Counted from the first letter of the stretch, positions 43,759 through 52,398 are shown. The stretch is 64,000 nucleotides of DNA from Microbacterium sp. C5A9 (GCF_022627955.1 NZ_JABXGD010000007.1:62001-126000); one strand, 5' to 3'. Notes: generated by a model not told the origin, from the sequence alone. Made by a program: numbers and translations.

Positions 43759-44325
43759 TTAGGCCCGCTCGACGTGCTCGGCCAGGTGCCGGTAGATCGT
43801 GGGCCGGGACACTCCGAACGTGTCGGCAATCTCTTGGACGGTGTGGCCGCCCTCGTCGTACATCGCCCGGGCCTGCCGGATCTTCGTTGGCGTCATCTTG
43901 AACTTCGGGCCGCCCTTTCGGCCCCGGGCGCGGGCGGCCGCGAGGCCGTCGTGGGTGCGTTCGACGATGAGGTCGTGTTCGAACTCCGCGATCGCAGCGA
44001 GCATGTGGAAGAACAGGCGACCTCCCGGCGTCGTCGTGTCGATGCCCTGCGAGAGTGCCTTCAAACCGACCCCGCGCTGTTGCAATTCGTCCGCGACCTG
44101 TTTGAGGTTTCTCACCGACCGGCCGAGCCGGTCAAGTTTCGTCACGACGAGCGAGTCTCCCTCGCGCAGATATCCGAGGGCTTCCGTCAGTGCCGGCCGT
44201 TTCGCCAGGGTGCCGGATGCGTGCTCGACGAAAATCTTGTCGCAGCCCGCCGCATTGAGCGCATCCGTTTGGCCGTCGGGATTCTGGTCTCGGGTTGAGA
44301 CTCGGGCGTAACCGATCGTGGCCAT
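43759..44325 (-). CDS. tniR: Serine resolvase (TniR type)
   Basis: 188 residues of the resolvase/invertase family: YARVSTRDQ with the nucleophilic serine, TKLDRLGRS, and a C-terminal helix-turn-helix (TVQEIADTFGVSRPTIYRHL). It resolves cointegrates left by replicative transposition at the res region just upstream. Confidence 0.95.
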   Translation of the reverse strand: MATIGYARVSTRDQNPDGQTDALNAAGCDKIFVEHASGTLAKRPALTEALGYLREGDSLVVTKLDRLGRSVRNLKQVADELQQRGVGLKALSQGIDTTTPGGRLFFHMLAAIAEFEHDLIVERTHDGLAAARARGRKGGPKFKMTPTKIRQARAMYDEGGHTVQEIADTFGVSRPTIYRHLAEHVERA

Positions 44326-44332
44326 GCCTCAG

Positions 44333-44390
44333 TGTAACGTGAACGCCGCTTGTTTTACATAGATTGCTGACACGGGTCGTGAGACACGAC
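44333..44390. promoter_or_regulatory. Putative res site of the resolvase
   Basis: Upstream of the resolvase start lie a 27-bp element with TGTAA...TTACA ends (44333-44359) and GTCGTG-AGA-CACGAC (44376-44390). Size and position match resolvase-binding subsites. Confidence 0.55.
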
Positions 44391-44509
44391 TCGCCGAACT
44401 GGCCGACCAAAATTCCGGATGACTCATGAACGGTCGTTTGAGAGTCACCGCAGCGGCAGACGGGATTCAGCTTCGCCCCTGTTGACGATCCCGGCGGTTG
44501 GGTCGGGAC

Positions 44510-45331
44510 TTATCTGCTGAGGGGTGTGTCGGGTGCGTGAGCCTCGCGGCGTCGACGGACCGTGAGGTACAGCTGGTGCGCGGTGATGACCAAAGCGAGC
44601 CAGGCAGCACCGAGCGCCCATGCTCCGAGGACGTCGGTTGCCCAGTGGTGCCCGAGGTAGATCCGATCGAGGCCTGTGGTGAGGGCGAACAGCGCGGCAG
44701 CGCCGATGATTACGGCTTGGTGTTTCGTTTGCCGCAGGATGATCAGATAAGCGATCACCCCCACGACAGCGACTGCGTTCAGAGTGTGCCCACTCGGGAA
44801 GGATGCGGAATATTCATAGGGTGGAACAGCATCCGAGAGCGGTGGTCGATCCCGCCCGAACAAGTTCTTCCCGACAACCGTCATCAGAAGTGACCCGCTA
44901 CCGGCAGCGACGATCAGAATGACCGGGGTCCAGGATCGGCGACGAAGACCAAGGACTAGGGCTGCAGCGATGGCAATGATGGGCATGCCAAGCGGGCCGG
45001 CGATCTCGGTGTAGCCGGTGAGGATGATGTCGAGCCAGGGTGATCGGAGTGTCATCGCGAAATCGAGCAGGGGCCGGTCGATCCCCGCGACTCCATCGGC
45101 GTCGACGATGTTGTCGTACACCTGCGCGGCGGCGAAGCTTAGAGCGACAACGAGAACCAGCCCGAACGCCAGGATCAGGATCAGCGCCCCGTTGGGGCCG
45201 AGCCGTTCGCTAAGCGCATGCGCACCCTGCGTGAGGCGACTCCACAGCGGCGTACTACGCCGGGGAAGGCTCTGACTATCTTGCGTCAGCTCCCCGGGGA
45301 CCCCCTCATCAGGTTCATTGGTGTGAGGCAT
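44510..45331 (-). CDS. PAP2-superfamily membrane phosphatase
   Basis: 273 residues from the ATG at 45331, with a ribosome site not obvious. About six hydrophobic segments and the three acid-phosphatase motifs KNLFGRDRP, PSGH and DRIYLGHHWATD are present. It probably dephosphorylates a lipid pyrophosphate such as undecaprenyl pyrophosphate. It may be the last gene of the fluoride-controlled operon, where an uppP remnant also lies. Confidence 0.85.
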   Translation of the reverse strand: MPHTNEPDEGVPGELTQDSQSLPRRSTPLWSRLTQGAHALSERLGPNGALILILAFGLVLVVALSFAAAQVYDNIVDADGVAGIDRPLLDFAMTLRSPWLDIILTGYTEIAGPLGMPIIAIAAALVLGLRRRSWTPVILIVAAGSGSLLMTVVGKNLFGRDRPPLSDAVPPYEYSASFPSGHTLNAVAVVGVIAYLIILRQTKHQAVIIGAAALFALTTGLDRIYLGHHWATDVLGAWALGAAWLALVITAHQLYLTVRRRREAHAPDTPLSR

Positions 45332-45414
45332 GTATGGATCCAATCGTGGTGTTCGTATTCACCGTATAGCGCCGACTCGGCGTCTCTTCCGTTCGCAGCG
45401 AGGAGCGGTCGATG

Positions 45415-46152
45415 TCAGCCGCGAATGGACGGGAGTTGGGTGGGCGCACCAAAGAATGCTGTGACTAGAGTGGCGGCGATCGCGGCTGCGGTGAGGATGG
45501 CGGCGAGTACGAGAAGTTGAAACTGTGCAGCGTCCAGTGGGGAGGCGCCAGCAAAAACGGCTCCGACGAATGCGCCGGGAAGAGTGACTATCCCAGTGGT
45601 TCGAGCCTGATCGGTCGAGGGGATGAGCGCCGTTGCTGCTGCGGTTCTGATGGAGTGGTGCGTGGCCCGGCGGGGTGTCGCGCCCAATGCGAGCCATCCC
45701 TCGATTTCGTCGTGATCCGTGACCAGCGCATGCTGCACGTTCCGCCCCATCAAAGTCGTGACTGTCATCGTGTTTCCGATCACGATGCCAGTAAGGGCCA
45801 GGGCGTACCGGGTCGTGAAATCGACGGCAGTGGTAGAGAAAATGATCGCGATTGGGACCAAGGCGGCGACGGTGATCGTCAAGGCGATGGCGGGGATGCG
45901 CCGCCATCCGACGCGGAGCCGACCCGCTACCACACCGGTAGCGGCACCGGCCATGACAACAAGGAACACCCCCACCCACAATGGCTCGGTGATGATGACG
46001 TTGAGCAGAAGGCTGAGGATGCCGAGCTGCACGCAGGCGCGGACGATCGCCCACGGCTGCAACCAGGGTTGCGGGATATTCAACCGTCCGACGATCACGA
46101 ATGTCACGGCGGTGAGCAGCAGCACGGTGAGCCCGGTTGTAAGGAGCGACAT
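45415..46152 (-). CDS. FetB-like ABC transporter permease (UPF0014)
   Basis: 245 residues with about seven hydrophobic segments and the signature GNTMTVTTLMGR and TGIVTLPGAFVGAVFAG of the FetB/YbbM family, implicated in iron export and oxidative stress in E. coli. No ATPase partner (FetA) is adjacent. It starts three bases after the uppP remnant, in line with the fluoride operon. Confidence 0.82.
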   Translation of the reverse strand: MSLLTTGLTVLLLTAVTFVIVGRLNIPQPWLQPWAIVRACVQLGILSLLLNVIITEPLWVGVFLVVMAGAATGVVAGRLRVGWRRIPAIALTITVAALVPIAIIFSTTAVDFTTRYALALTGIVIGNTMTVTTLMGRNVQHALVTDHDEIEGWLALGATPRRATHHSIRTAAATALIPSTDQARTTGIVTLPGAFVGAVFAGASPLDAAQFQLLVLAAILTAAAIAATLVTAFFGAPTQLPSIRG

Positions 46153-46155
46153 GGG

Positions 46156-46308
46156 TCACGTTAGAGAGAGAACGCCGGTTGCCGGAGGTGCGGCGACGAA
46201 AAATCCGAGCGCGATGCGGTACCAGATGAACACGGTGATCGGATGTCGGGCAACCAAGCGAAGCAACCAAGCGATCCGCGAATGGTCGATGTAGGAGTTG
46301 GCTTGATC
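46156..46308 (-). pseudogene. C-terminal remnant of undecaprenyl-diphosphatase (uppP)
   Basis: A 50-codon stretch ending the open frame reads IAWLLRLVARHPITVFIWYR then IALGFFVAAPPATGVLS, the last two helices of UppP/BacA. The rest of the gene is missing; the remnant starts directly after the crcB stop. It was probably fused or truncated when the operon was assembled. Confidence 0.65.
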
Positions 46309-46310
46309 TC

Positions 46311-46688
46311 TCACAGAACCGCGCCGAGTGTGTATCCGACGGCGGCCGCGCCGACGGTGAGGACGAGTGTGCCAATCCCGTTGGTCGCGGCCGCGATGGT
46401 GCGTTTGTCCTGGGCGAGGCGGATGGTTTCGAAGCTCGCTGTGCTGAAGGTGGTGTATCCGCCGAGGAGACCGGTCCCTACCAGCAACCGCAGGTCCTCG
46501 GGAAGGGCTGCGGTTGCGGCCAATCCGGTCACCAGACCGAGAAAGAAGGATCCGGTCACGTTGGTCAACATTGTGCCGAACGGGTACGAGCCGATGGTGC
46601 GGGTGCGGATGAGCCCGTCGATGAGGAATCTCAGTGCCGCGCCGATGCCGCCCGATGCGGCGATGGCGAGGAACAGCCAGGGCGTCAT
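46311..46688 (-). CDS. crcB: CrcB/Fluc fluoride channel subunit (second)
   Basis: 125 residues, four helices. GGIGAALRF, YPFGTMLTNVTGSF and GLLGGYTTFST are the channel motifs with the pore Asn and Phe residues. Its ATG overlaps the first crcB stop. Two different subunits in tandem suggest a heterodimeric channel with opposed topology. Confidence 0.93.
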   Translation of the reverse strand: MTPWLFLAIAASGGIGAALRFLIDGLIRTRTIGSYPFGTMLTNVTGSFFLGLVTGLAATAALPEDLRLLVGTGLLGGYTTFSTASFETIRLAQDKRTIAAATNGIGTLVLTVGAAAVGYTLGAVL

Positions 46689-47182
46689 CGTGCGCCCTTT
46701 CGTCGGATCGCTCCCGCGCTGATGATCCCGCCTGCGGTCGCTGCACCGCCGATCAGTAAGGTGCCGACCGCGTAGGCGAGCCCGACAGCGGGGGTGTCTT
46801 GGAGGAGGAGGACTGTGTCGGTGGCAAGCGCACTATAGGTGGTGAATCCACCGAGTATCCCGGTGCCTGCGAACAACCGGAGAACTCGTCGACGGCCGGC
46901 ATCTTCGCCGCGGTGCGCGAGCGTCTCGAGGAGGAACCCGAGCACAAACGCACCGACGATGTTGATCGCTGCTGTGGTGAAGGGGATGCCTGCCACGGGA
47001 GGGATCGCGAGGCTGAGCGCCTCGCGCAATCCGGTGCCGATCATTCCGCCGAGCGCGACGAGCCCAAGATAGCGCCAGTGGAGATGGACCGGGCGGGGCG
47101 CGGGTGTGCGTGCGTCGTCGACCTCGATGTCGCTGTCCAGCGGCAACGGAGACGTATCTGGCGTCTGTGCACCGGCGGTCAT
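46685..47182 (-). CDS. crcB: CrcB/Fluc fluoride channel subunit (first)
   Basis: 165 residues with a 35-residue soluble N-terminal extension, then GGMIGTGLREAL, TTAAINIVGAFVLG and GILGGFTTYS. It overlaps eno by ATGA. It forms a channel that lets fluoride leave the cell. Confidence 0.93.
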   Translation of the reverse strand: MTAGAQTPDTSPLPLDSDIEVDDARTPAPRPVHLHWRYLGLVALGGMIGTGLREALSLAIPPVAGIPFTTAAINIVGAFVLGFLLETLAHRGEDAGRRRVLRLFAGTGILGGFTTYSALATDTVLLLQDTPAVGLAYAVGTLLIGGAATAGGIISAGAIRRKGAR

Positions 47183-48513
47183 CGCAGTCCGAACGACAGA
47201 TGGGCGTTGGAGGCCTCGATCTGAGCGAGGCGATTGTACTTTGCGAGTCTCTCGCCGCGAGCGGGGGCACCGGATTTGATCTGGCCGACCCCGGTACCGA
47301 CGGCCAGGTCGGCGATGAAGGTGTCGAGGGTCTCACCGGAGCGGTGGGACACCATGCAGGCCATGGCGGCTTCTCGGGCGGCACTGATCGCGGCGAGTGT
47401 GTCGGTGACGGTGCCGATCTGATTGGGTTTGATCAGCGCAGCATTCGAGTAGTGGTGCTCTGCACCGTCGCGGATGCGGGCCGGGTCGGTGACGTACAGG
47501 TCGTCGCCGACGAGCTGGATCCTGTCTGCGAGGCGCTCGAACAGTAGGGCCCAGCCGGGGTGATCGTTTTCTGCGAATCCGTCTTCGATGCTGCGGATGG
47601 GGTACGTGTTGACGAGTCCTGTGTAGTAGTCGCCGAGTTGTTCACTGTTCATTGTGCGGGAGCCGATGCGGTAGGCGCCGTCCACCGCGAAACCGTTCGC
47701 CGCCGGGTCCATCGCGATCGCGACCTGGTCGAGCCCGGGCGTGTATCCGGCGGCGGCGATCGCATCCATCAGCAGGTCGAGGGCCTGTTCAGGATCGTCG
47801 ATGGGCGGCGCGAATCCGCCCTCGTCACCCAACCCGGCCATTCCGAAACGACTACGCACGAGTCCCGCGAGGGCGTGATAGATCTCCGCCCCCATCTGCA
47901 GGGCATGCTCCTCGTTCGCGGCACCCACCGGGGCGATCATGAACTCCTGGAACGGTAGACCGCCGGGAGCATGAGCGCCGCCGTTGATCACGTTGAAGTG
48001 TGGCACGGGGAGCCGCTCTTCCGCGCCGGAAAGGTGGCTGAGGTAGCGGTGCAGCGGAACGCTTGCAGCATGTGCGAACGCGCGGGTAGCCGCCATCGAC
48101 ACGGCGATCACCGCGTTCGCTCCGAGCCTCGATAGCGAGCCAGTGCCGTCCAGCTGACGCAGGGCCGCGTCCAGGTCGCGCAGGGAGGTCCACCCGTGGG
48201 CGGTGAGCAAGGGCGCGATCTCCTCGTCGACGTTCGCGACGGCTCGACGCACTCCACGCCCCGAGAACGCATGGCCGCCGTCCCGCACCTCGACCGCCTC
48301 ATGCTCCCCCGTGGAAGCGCCCGCCGGGGCTGATGCTTCGACAGTGTCCCCATCGGTCAACGTCAGGGTGACCTGGACCGTCGGGTATCCGCGGGAATCC
48401 AGAATCTGAGAAGCGGCGACCATCTCGAACCCTACGGGCCGATCGCCGTGGTGAGTGATGTAGTCCCCGCCGCCGGCAAGCGTGTGCGGGTGGGCACCGG
48501 TGTAGTCGTTCAT
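47179..48513 (-). CDS. eno: Enolase (accessory, fluoride operon)
   Basis: 444 residues converting 2-phosphoglycerate to phosphoenolpyruvate. SRGYPTVQV, the NVINGGAHA segment, catalytic ALIKPNQIGT and VSHRSGET are present. Compared with housekeeping enolases it has about 20 extra residues at the N-terminus and SRGYPTV in place of SRGNPTV. Enolase is the classic fluoride target, so a spare or fluoride-tolerant copy in a crcB operon makes sense. Confidence 0.93.
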   Translation of the reverse strand: MNDYTGAHPHTLAGGGDYITHHGDRPVGFEMVAASQILDSRGYPTVQVTLTLTDGDTVEASAPAGASTGEHEAVEVRDGGHAFSGRGVRRAVANVDEEIAPLLTAHGWTSLRDLDAALRQLDGTGSLSRLGANAVIAVSMAATRAFAHAASVPLHRYLSHLSGAEERLPVPHFNVINGGAHAPGGLPFQEFMIAPVGAANEEHALQMGAEIYHALAGLVRSRFGMAGLGDEGGFAPPIDDPEQALDLLMDAIAAAGYTPGLDQVAIAMDPAANGFAVDGAYRIGSRTMNSEQLGDYYTGLVNTYPIRSIEDGFAENDHPGWALLFERLADRIQLVGDDLYVTDPARIRDGAEHHYSNAALIKPNQIGTVTDTLAAISAAREAAMACMVSHRSGETLDTFIADLAVGTGVGQIKSGAPARGERLAKYNRLAQIEASNAHLSFGLR

Positions 48514-48514
48514 G

Positions 48515-49261
48515 TCACGTTCCTCCTTGTCGGGCCACGGTGGCGGCTGCCTGCCGTGCGGTGATCGGATCGAGGTATTCGCCGCCGCGCACCCGTGGGG
48601 CGCCGTCAGCGGTCAGCCGGTAGACGAGGGGCTGGCCGGTAGGGAGGTTCAGGTCCTCGAGTTCTGGTTCGGTGAGGTCATCGAGAACCGCGCAGTAGGC
48701 GCGCAACGAGTTCCCATGGGCGACGACCAGCACGTTCACACCCACCTGCAGTCGCGGTCGTGCTCGTTCCCCGTGGAACTGCCGAACACGGGCGATCACG
48801 TCAAAGAGGGACTCGGTGGCCGTGAGGGCCGCAGCGGGAAGGTGGCGGAACGGCTCCTTCCGGCGCAGGATCTCGATCTGTCGGGCGGTCAATGGTGGTG
48901 GAGCCGCGTGAACAGACCTCCGCCACTCGCGAAACAGGGCTGGGCCATGCTCGGCGAGGATCTCCGTTTTGCTTCGCCCCGTCAGAGCGCCGTAGTTGCG
49001 CTCATTGAGTTGCCAGTCCCGCAACGCAACATCCGGCCCCACACCCTCCTGAGCGAGGATCGCGGCGGTGTCTGTGGCGCGGGTCAGCTCAGAGGCGAAC
49101 GTTGCGCCGACGGTCATCCCCGTTGCGCGCAGCAAGCGGGCCGCCTGTGCAGCCTCGCGACGCCCCCTCGCCGTCAGGGGAGCATCCGAGACGCCTGTGA
49201 AAGTCTCCGCGGCGTTGGCAGTGCTCTCTCCATGACGCAGCAACACGATTGTCCCGCTCAT
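48515..49261 (-). CDS. gpmA: 2,3-bisphosphoglycerate-dependent phosphoglycerate mutase
   Basis: 248 residues. The catalytic LLRHGES (H10) and LNERNYGALTG, plus VVAHGNSLRA, mark a dPGM. It makes 2-phosphoglycerate, the substrate of the adjacent enolase. The ATG overlaps the stress-protein stop by ATGA, and the stop is one base before eno. Confidence 0.92.
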   Translation of the reverse strand: MSGTIVLLRHGESTANAAETFTGVSDAPLTARGRREAAQAARLLRATGMTVGATFASELTRATDTAAILAQEGVGPDVALRDWQLNERNYGALTGRSKTEILAEHGPALFREWRRSVHAAPPPLTARQIEILRRKEPFRHLPAAALTATESLFDVIARVRQFHGERARPRLQVGVNVLVVAHGNSLRAYCAVLDDLTEPELEDLNLPTGQPLVYRLTADGAPRVRGGEYLDPITARQAAATVARQGGT

Positions 49262-49770
49262 GTCGACTCCCACGGCAGCGCGCCATCACGCACCGGGGCC
49301 TGCGGTACCACAAGGACCGGGCGGTGCTGCTGGTGAGCGAGATGCGCCGCCACCGATCCGTCGAAGAACTCTGCCATCGCCCCACGGATCCCGGGACGGC
49401 GAGTCCCGACCACGATCATCATCGCGCTCTCGCGCTCTGCGAGATGGGAGAGAGCGGTCGCCGGATTGCCCGCCAGCTCACACCTGTCCCATTCCACACC
49501 GGCACGTGCGAACCGATCTCTCAGGTGCTCTGCGAGCGTGTAGGGAAACGGAGAGGGATCGTCATCGTACGCGTCCGAATCAACCGGCCTTGATGTGGTG
49601 GACCCGTCGGGGTGTTCGTCCACGACGAAACGGGTCGTGTCGACATGCGCACACACAACACGGGCACGAAGCGCAAGAGCAACGCTGATCGCGGCATCGA
49701 TGACGGCCGGAGCCTGCATCGGAATCACGCCGATGACGAGAACGGGGGCTGAAGCGCCGGCCTGGTCCAC
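49258..49770 (-). CDS. Universal stress protein (UspA family), first gene of fluoride operon
   Basis: 170 residues with a UspA fold; the GxxG-type nucleotide loop near the C-terminus reads MMIVVGTRRPGIRGAMAEFFDGSVA. Usp genes are known members of fluoride-riboswitch regulons. The GTG start has AGGAG nine bases upstream, and that site is inside a hairpin controlled by the riboswitch. Confidence 0.85.
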   Translation of the reverse strand: MDQAGASAPVLVIGVIPMQAPAVIDAAISVALALRARVVCAHVDTTRFVVDEHPDGSTTSRPVDSDAYDDDPSPFPYTLAEHLRDRFARAGVEWDRCELAGNPATALSHLAERESAMMIVVGTRRPGIRGAMAEFFDGSVAAHLAHQQHRPVLVVPQAPVRDGALPWEST

Positions 49771-49802
49771 GAGGGTCTCCTATCTCCGCGCACGTAAAAG
49801 TG
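49771..49802 (-). promoter_or_regulatory. Ribosome-site-sequestering hairpin of the fluoride operon
   Basis: On the minus strand CCTATCTC (just after or within the aptamer 3' end) can pair with GAGATAGG, which includes the AGGAG ribosome site of the usp gene. Ligand binding would occupy the CCCTATC strand and free the site. Confidence 0.6.
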
Positions 49803-49860
49803 CTGAGATAGGGACTGTTGTCGGGATATCCGAGGTTTGGGTCGGCGAGCCCCACCGCCG
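49803..49860 (-). ncRNA. Fluoride riboswitch (crcB motif)
   Basis: On the minus strand the RNA begins GGCGGTGGGGCTCGCC, matching the GGCGaUGGxGUUCGCC start of the crcB motif. The sequence ACCCAAACC follows, then a TCGG...CCGA stem and a CCCTAT segment in the place of the 3' pseudoknot strand. It lies directly upstream of usp-gpm-eno-crcB-crcB, exactly the genes expected. The 3' part is less standard than the 5' part. Confidence 0.8.
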
Positions 49861-49941
49861 AAACGCTCTCGCGTTCTCGCCACGATAGCACCGCTACGCA
49901 CGATTGTCATCAGCATCCGACCACACGATGGCGCGAATGAA

Positions 49942-50511
49942 CTAGCGCTCCCGTCTAGGTGCGACCTGATCCACGTCGACGACTTCCCAGCCCGATGTCC
50001 CCGCCACCATGACGCACCATGACGCGGTCGGCACCGACAATTGCCGCCCCCGATCAAGATGATCGATCACGGGTCGAATGATCGCGTCGTGAGTGACGAT
50101 GACGGCACTGCTCGAAGACGTCCACAACTCCTGCAGCACCGGCAGGACCCGCGATAAGACGGCTTCGGATGACTCCACTCCCGGCGCTGCGTCGACGCTC
50201 CCCCACTCCTCGACAACGTCCACCTTCAGGTGCCCGGTCCACGGGCCGTAGTCACGATCGTTGAGCCGCTCGTCGATCCGATGTGGGACGCCAGCAGCCA
50301 GCGCAATGTGCTGCGCCGTGGTTACCGCGCGCACCAATGGGCTCGACAACACCACGAAGAAGCGGGCTGGCGCGAGCGCATCCGCCAGGCCTTCCGCCTC
50401 ACGGACACCCACCTCATCCAGCGGGGGATCGGCAAGTCCCCGCAACCGTCCCTCGGCGTTCAACGCAGTACGACCATGACGAGCTAGCAACAACCGAGCG
50501 GGAGAAGTCAT
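49942..50511 (-). CDS. Histidine phosphatase family protein
   Basis: 189 residues with LLARHGRTALN (catalytic RHG), NDRDYGPWTG and VIVTHDAIIR. It belongs to the phosphoglycerate mutase-like phosphatases; cofactor independent roles such as alpha-ribazole phosphatase or sugar phosphatase are possible. An in-frame TTG at 50517, six bases after GGAG, is an alternative start. It lies upstream of the riboswitch but in the same direction. Confidence 0.82.
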   Translation of the reverse strand: MTSPARLLLARHGRTALNAEGRLRGLADPPLDEVGVREAEGLADALAPARFFVVLSSPLVRAVTTAQHIALAAGVPHRIDERLNDRDYGPWTGHLKVDVVEEWGSVDAAPGVESSEAVLSRVLPVLQELWTSSSSAVIVTHDAIIRPVIDHLDRGRQLSVPTASWCVMVAGTSGWEVVDVDQVAPRRER

Positions 50512-50678
50512 GAACAACTCATACTCCTTTCCGAGTAGCGCCCCAAGCCTCGCTGCATGCGCCGCCCAGCGCTGCTCACGCAAGAATTGCCTCGCAGCTC
50601 GCTTCACCCGGAAAAGCGAACCGTTGAGGACTGCGCTCTCGGCACGCCTGCGCATCGCCCGCCCCGTCGCCTGTATGC

Positions 50679-50702
50679 AATAATCTGCGTATGAATGCAG
50701 AT
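50679..50702 (+). promoter_or_regulatory. Operator and -10 box of the SmtB-type repressor
   Basis: ATCTGC-N8-GCAGAT (50683-50702) spans the start codon, and AATAAT at 50679-50684 ends six bases before the ATG, suggesting a leaderless, self-repressed promoter. Confidence 0.6.
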
Positions 50703-51062
50703 ACGAAGTGTTCGCTGTCGTCGGAGAGTGAGTACGTCGAGCTCGCGGTCGAGGTGTTCTCGATGCTTGCTGATGCCAGTCGCGTGCGGATCATCCTCGC
50801 GTTGCGCGATGCGGAGCTCTCGGTCAACCATCTCGCGGACATTGTTGACAAGTCACCCGCTGCTGTCTCTCAGCATCTTGCGAAGCTGCGCCTGGCTCGG
50901 ATTGTGTTGGCCCGTCAGGAGGGCACGAAGGTGTTCTACCGGCTCGCGAACGAACATGCCAGGCAGTTGGTGGCTGACGCGATCTTCCAGGCACAGCACT
51001 CGTTGAGCAATGATCCGGCCCATCATCGCGGCGAGCACCCCGCGCCGGAGGACACCCGCTGA
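50691..51062 (+). CDS. SmtB/NmtR-type metal-sensing repressor
   Basis: 123-residue ArsR/SmtB protein. The recognition helix is KSPAAVSQHLAKL. The C-terminal helix has Asp/His residues in NEHARQLVADAIFQAQH followed by DPAHHRGEH, the alpha-5 site layout of Zn, Ni or Co sensors. It overlaps the downstream MFS gene by one base, so that gene is its likely target. Confidence 0.85.
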   Translation: MNADTKCSLSSESEYVELAVEVFSMLADASRVRIILALRDAELSVNHLADIVDKSPAAVSQHLAKLRLARIVLARQEGTKVFYRLANEHARQLVADAIFQAQHSLSNDPAHHRGEHPAPEDTR

Positions 51063-52305
51063 TGCTGCGGGTTCTCCGCAACCCCACCTACGCGAAGTTG
51101 TTCTCCGCGCAGGTGATCGCGCTATTGGGCACGGGTCTTCTCACCGTCGCGTTGGGGTTGCTCGCGTTCGATATCGCCGGCGACGCCGCTGGCTCGGTGC
51201 TCGGTACAGCCTTGACGATCAAGATGGTCGCCTACGTCGGTGTCGCTCCCTTGATCGCGGCGGTCGTCGATCGGCTGCCGAAGAAAGCAGTGCTGATCAC
51301 CGCGGACGTCGTGCGTCTGGCGATCGCGCTGCTGCTTCCGTTCGTGACCGAGGCCTGGCAGATCTACGTGCTGGTGTTCGTTCTGCAATCCGCGTCGGCG
51401 ACGTTCACCCCCGCGTTTCAATCGCTGATCCCTGCGGTGTTGCCCGAGGCGGCGGACTACACCCGCGCGCTGTCCCTGTCTCGTCTGGCGTACGACCTGG
51501 AGGCGCTCCTGAGTCCCACGATCGCTGCGGCGCTGCTCGTAGTGATCAGTTACAACAACTTGTTCGTAGGGACCTCCGTGGGGTTCGCGTGCTCAGCAAT
51601 TCTCGTGCTGCTGTCGCGGCTACCCGCCCCGACTGCGGAGGGGCCGACGATGACGTTCTGGCAGCGCCACCCCTGGGTGCGAAAGTCTTCGTTCGCTCGC
51701 CGACCCTGCGCTTCCTGATGCTCACGAACATCTTGGTCGCGGCCGGCACGGCGATCGTCCTCGTGAACTCCGTTGTCTATGCCCGCGGCGTCTTCCATCT
51801 GGGTGATGCCGCGCTCGCACTCGCGCTGGCTTGTTACGGCGTCGGCTCGCTCATCGTCGCGGTGAACATCCCCTGGGTAGTCGACAAGATCGGCGTGATC
51901 CGCACCATGGTCGTCGGAGCCACGGTGATCATGATCGGCCTCGTCGCAGCCGTCACGGTGACGATGATCGCGACGAACACCGGAGCCGGGTGGATCCCGC
52001 TGCTCGGCGTCTGGGTGCTGTTGGGCATGGGGACGTCGCTCGTGAATACGCCGTCGTCGCGGCTGCTCGCCGACGCATCGACGCCCGCAAACCGAAACCT
52101 CGTCTATACGGCACAGTTCGCGCTCTCCCACGCCTGCTTCCTGCTCACCTACCCGATCGCGGGGTGGCTGGGAGCGGTGAACCTCACCGGCGCAGCAGTC
52201 GCCCTGACTCTGGTGGCCGTCGTCGCCCTGATCAGCGTCATCCTTCAAGCTCGAGCTGTCGACACCACTGGGGCGGTTCGCCCTCATGCCACGAAAAGCC
52301 TCTAG
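51062..52305 (+). pseudogene. MFS efflux transporter with frameshift
   Basis: The first about 200 codons (MLRVLRNPTYAKLFSAQV onward) and the remainder (GAKVFVRSPTLRFLMLTN onward) lie in different frames and together make a normal 12-helix MFS permease. The switch falls near 51640-51680, in a GGGGCC stretch, and corresponds to loss of one base. It may be a true mutation or a sequencing error. A diverged copy of its C-terminal part occurs at 62746-63143. Confidence 0.8.
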
Positions 52306-52398
52306 ACGCGGCCGGGGAAGATCCGCTGTCGAATGTCCGTAGCCTCCCGATTCGAGTCACCAGCTCTGCGGCCGAACGGGCTGCTGCGGCCCCCTCGC

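Larger units (their letters stand above)
41300..44400 (-). mobile_element. tniA-tniB-resolvase (Tn5053/Tn402-type) element without tniQ
   Basis: A resolvase, DDE transposase and AAA+ ATPase lie in one direction. A 24-bp palindrome at 41313-41336 and a weaker relative near 41371-41398 flank the tniB end. A degenerate relative (GAACGGTCGTTTG) lies near 44428, and a res-like region lies at 44333-44390. No tniQ is present, so target selection would need another factor or is lost. Exact ends are not proven. Confidence 0.7.

Noticed and set aside
47560..47585. GATCGTTTTCTGCG inside eno, similar to the 24-bp family
   Set aside because: It is within conserved enolase coding sequence and lacks the palindromic flanks; chance match.
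50250..50275. CACGATCGTTGAG inside the histidine phosphatase gene
   Set aside because: Coding for the conserved NDRDYG region and without the flanks; chance match.
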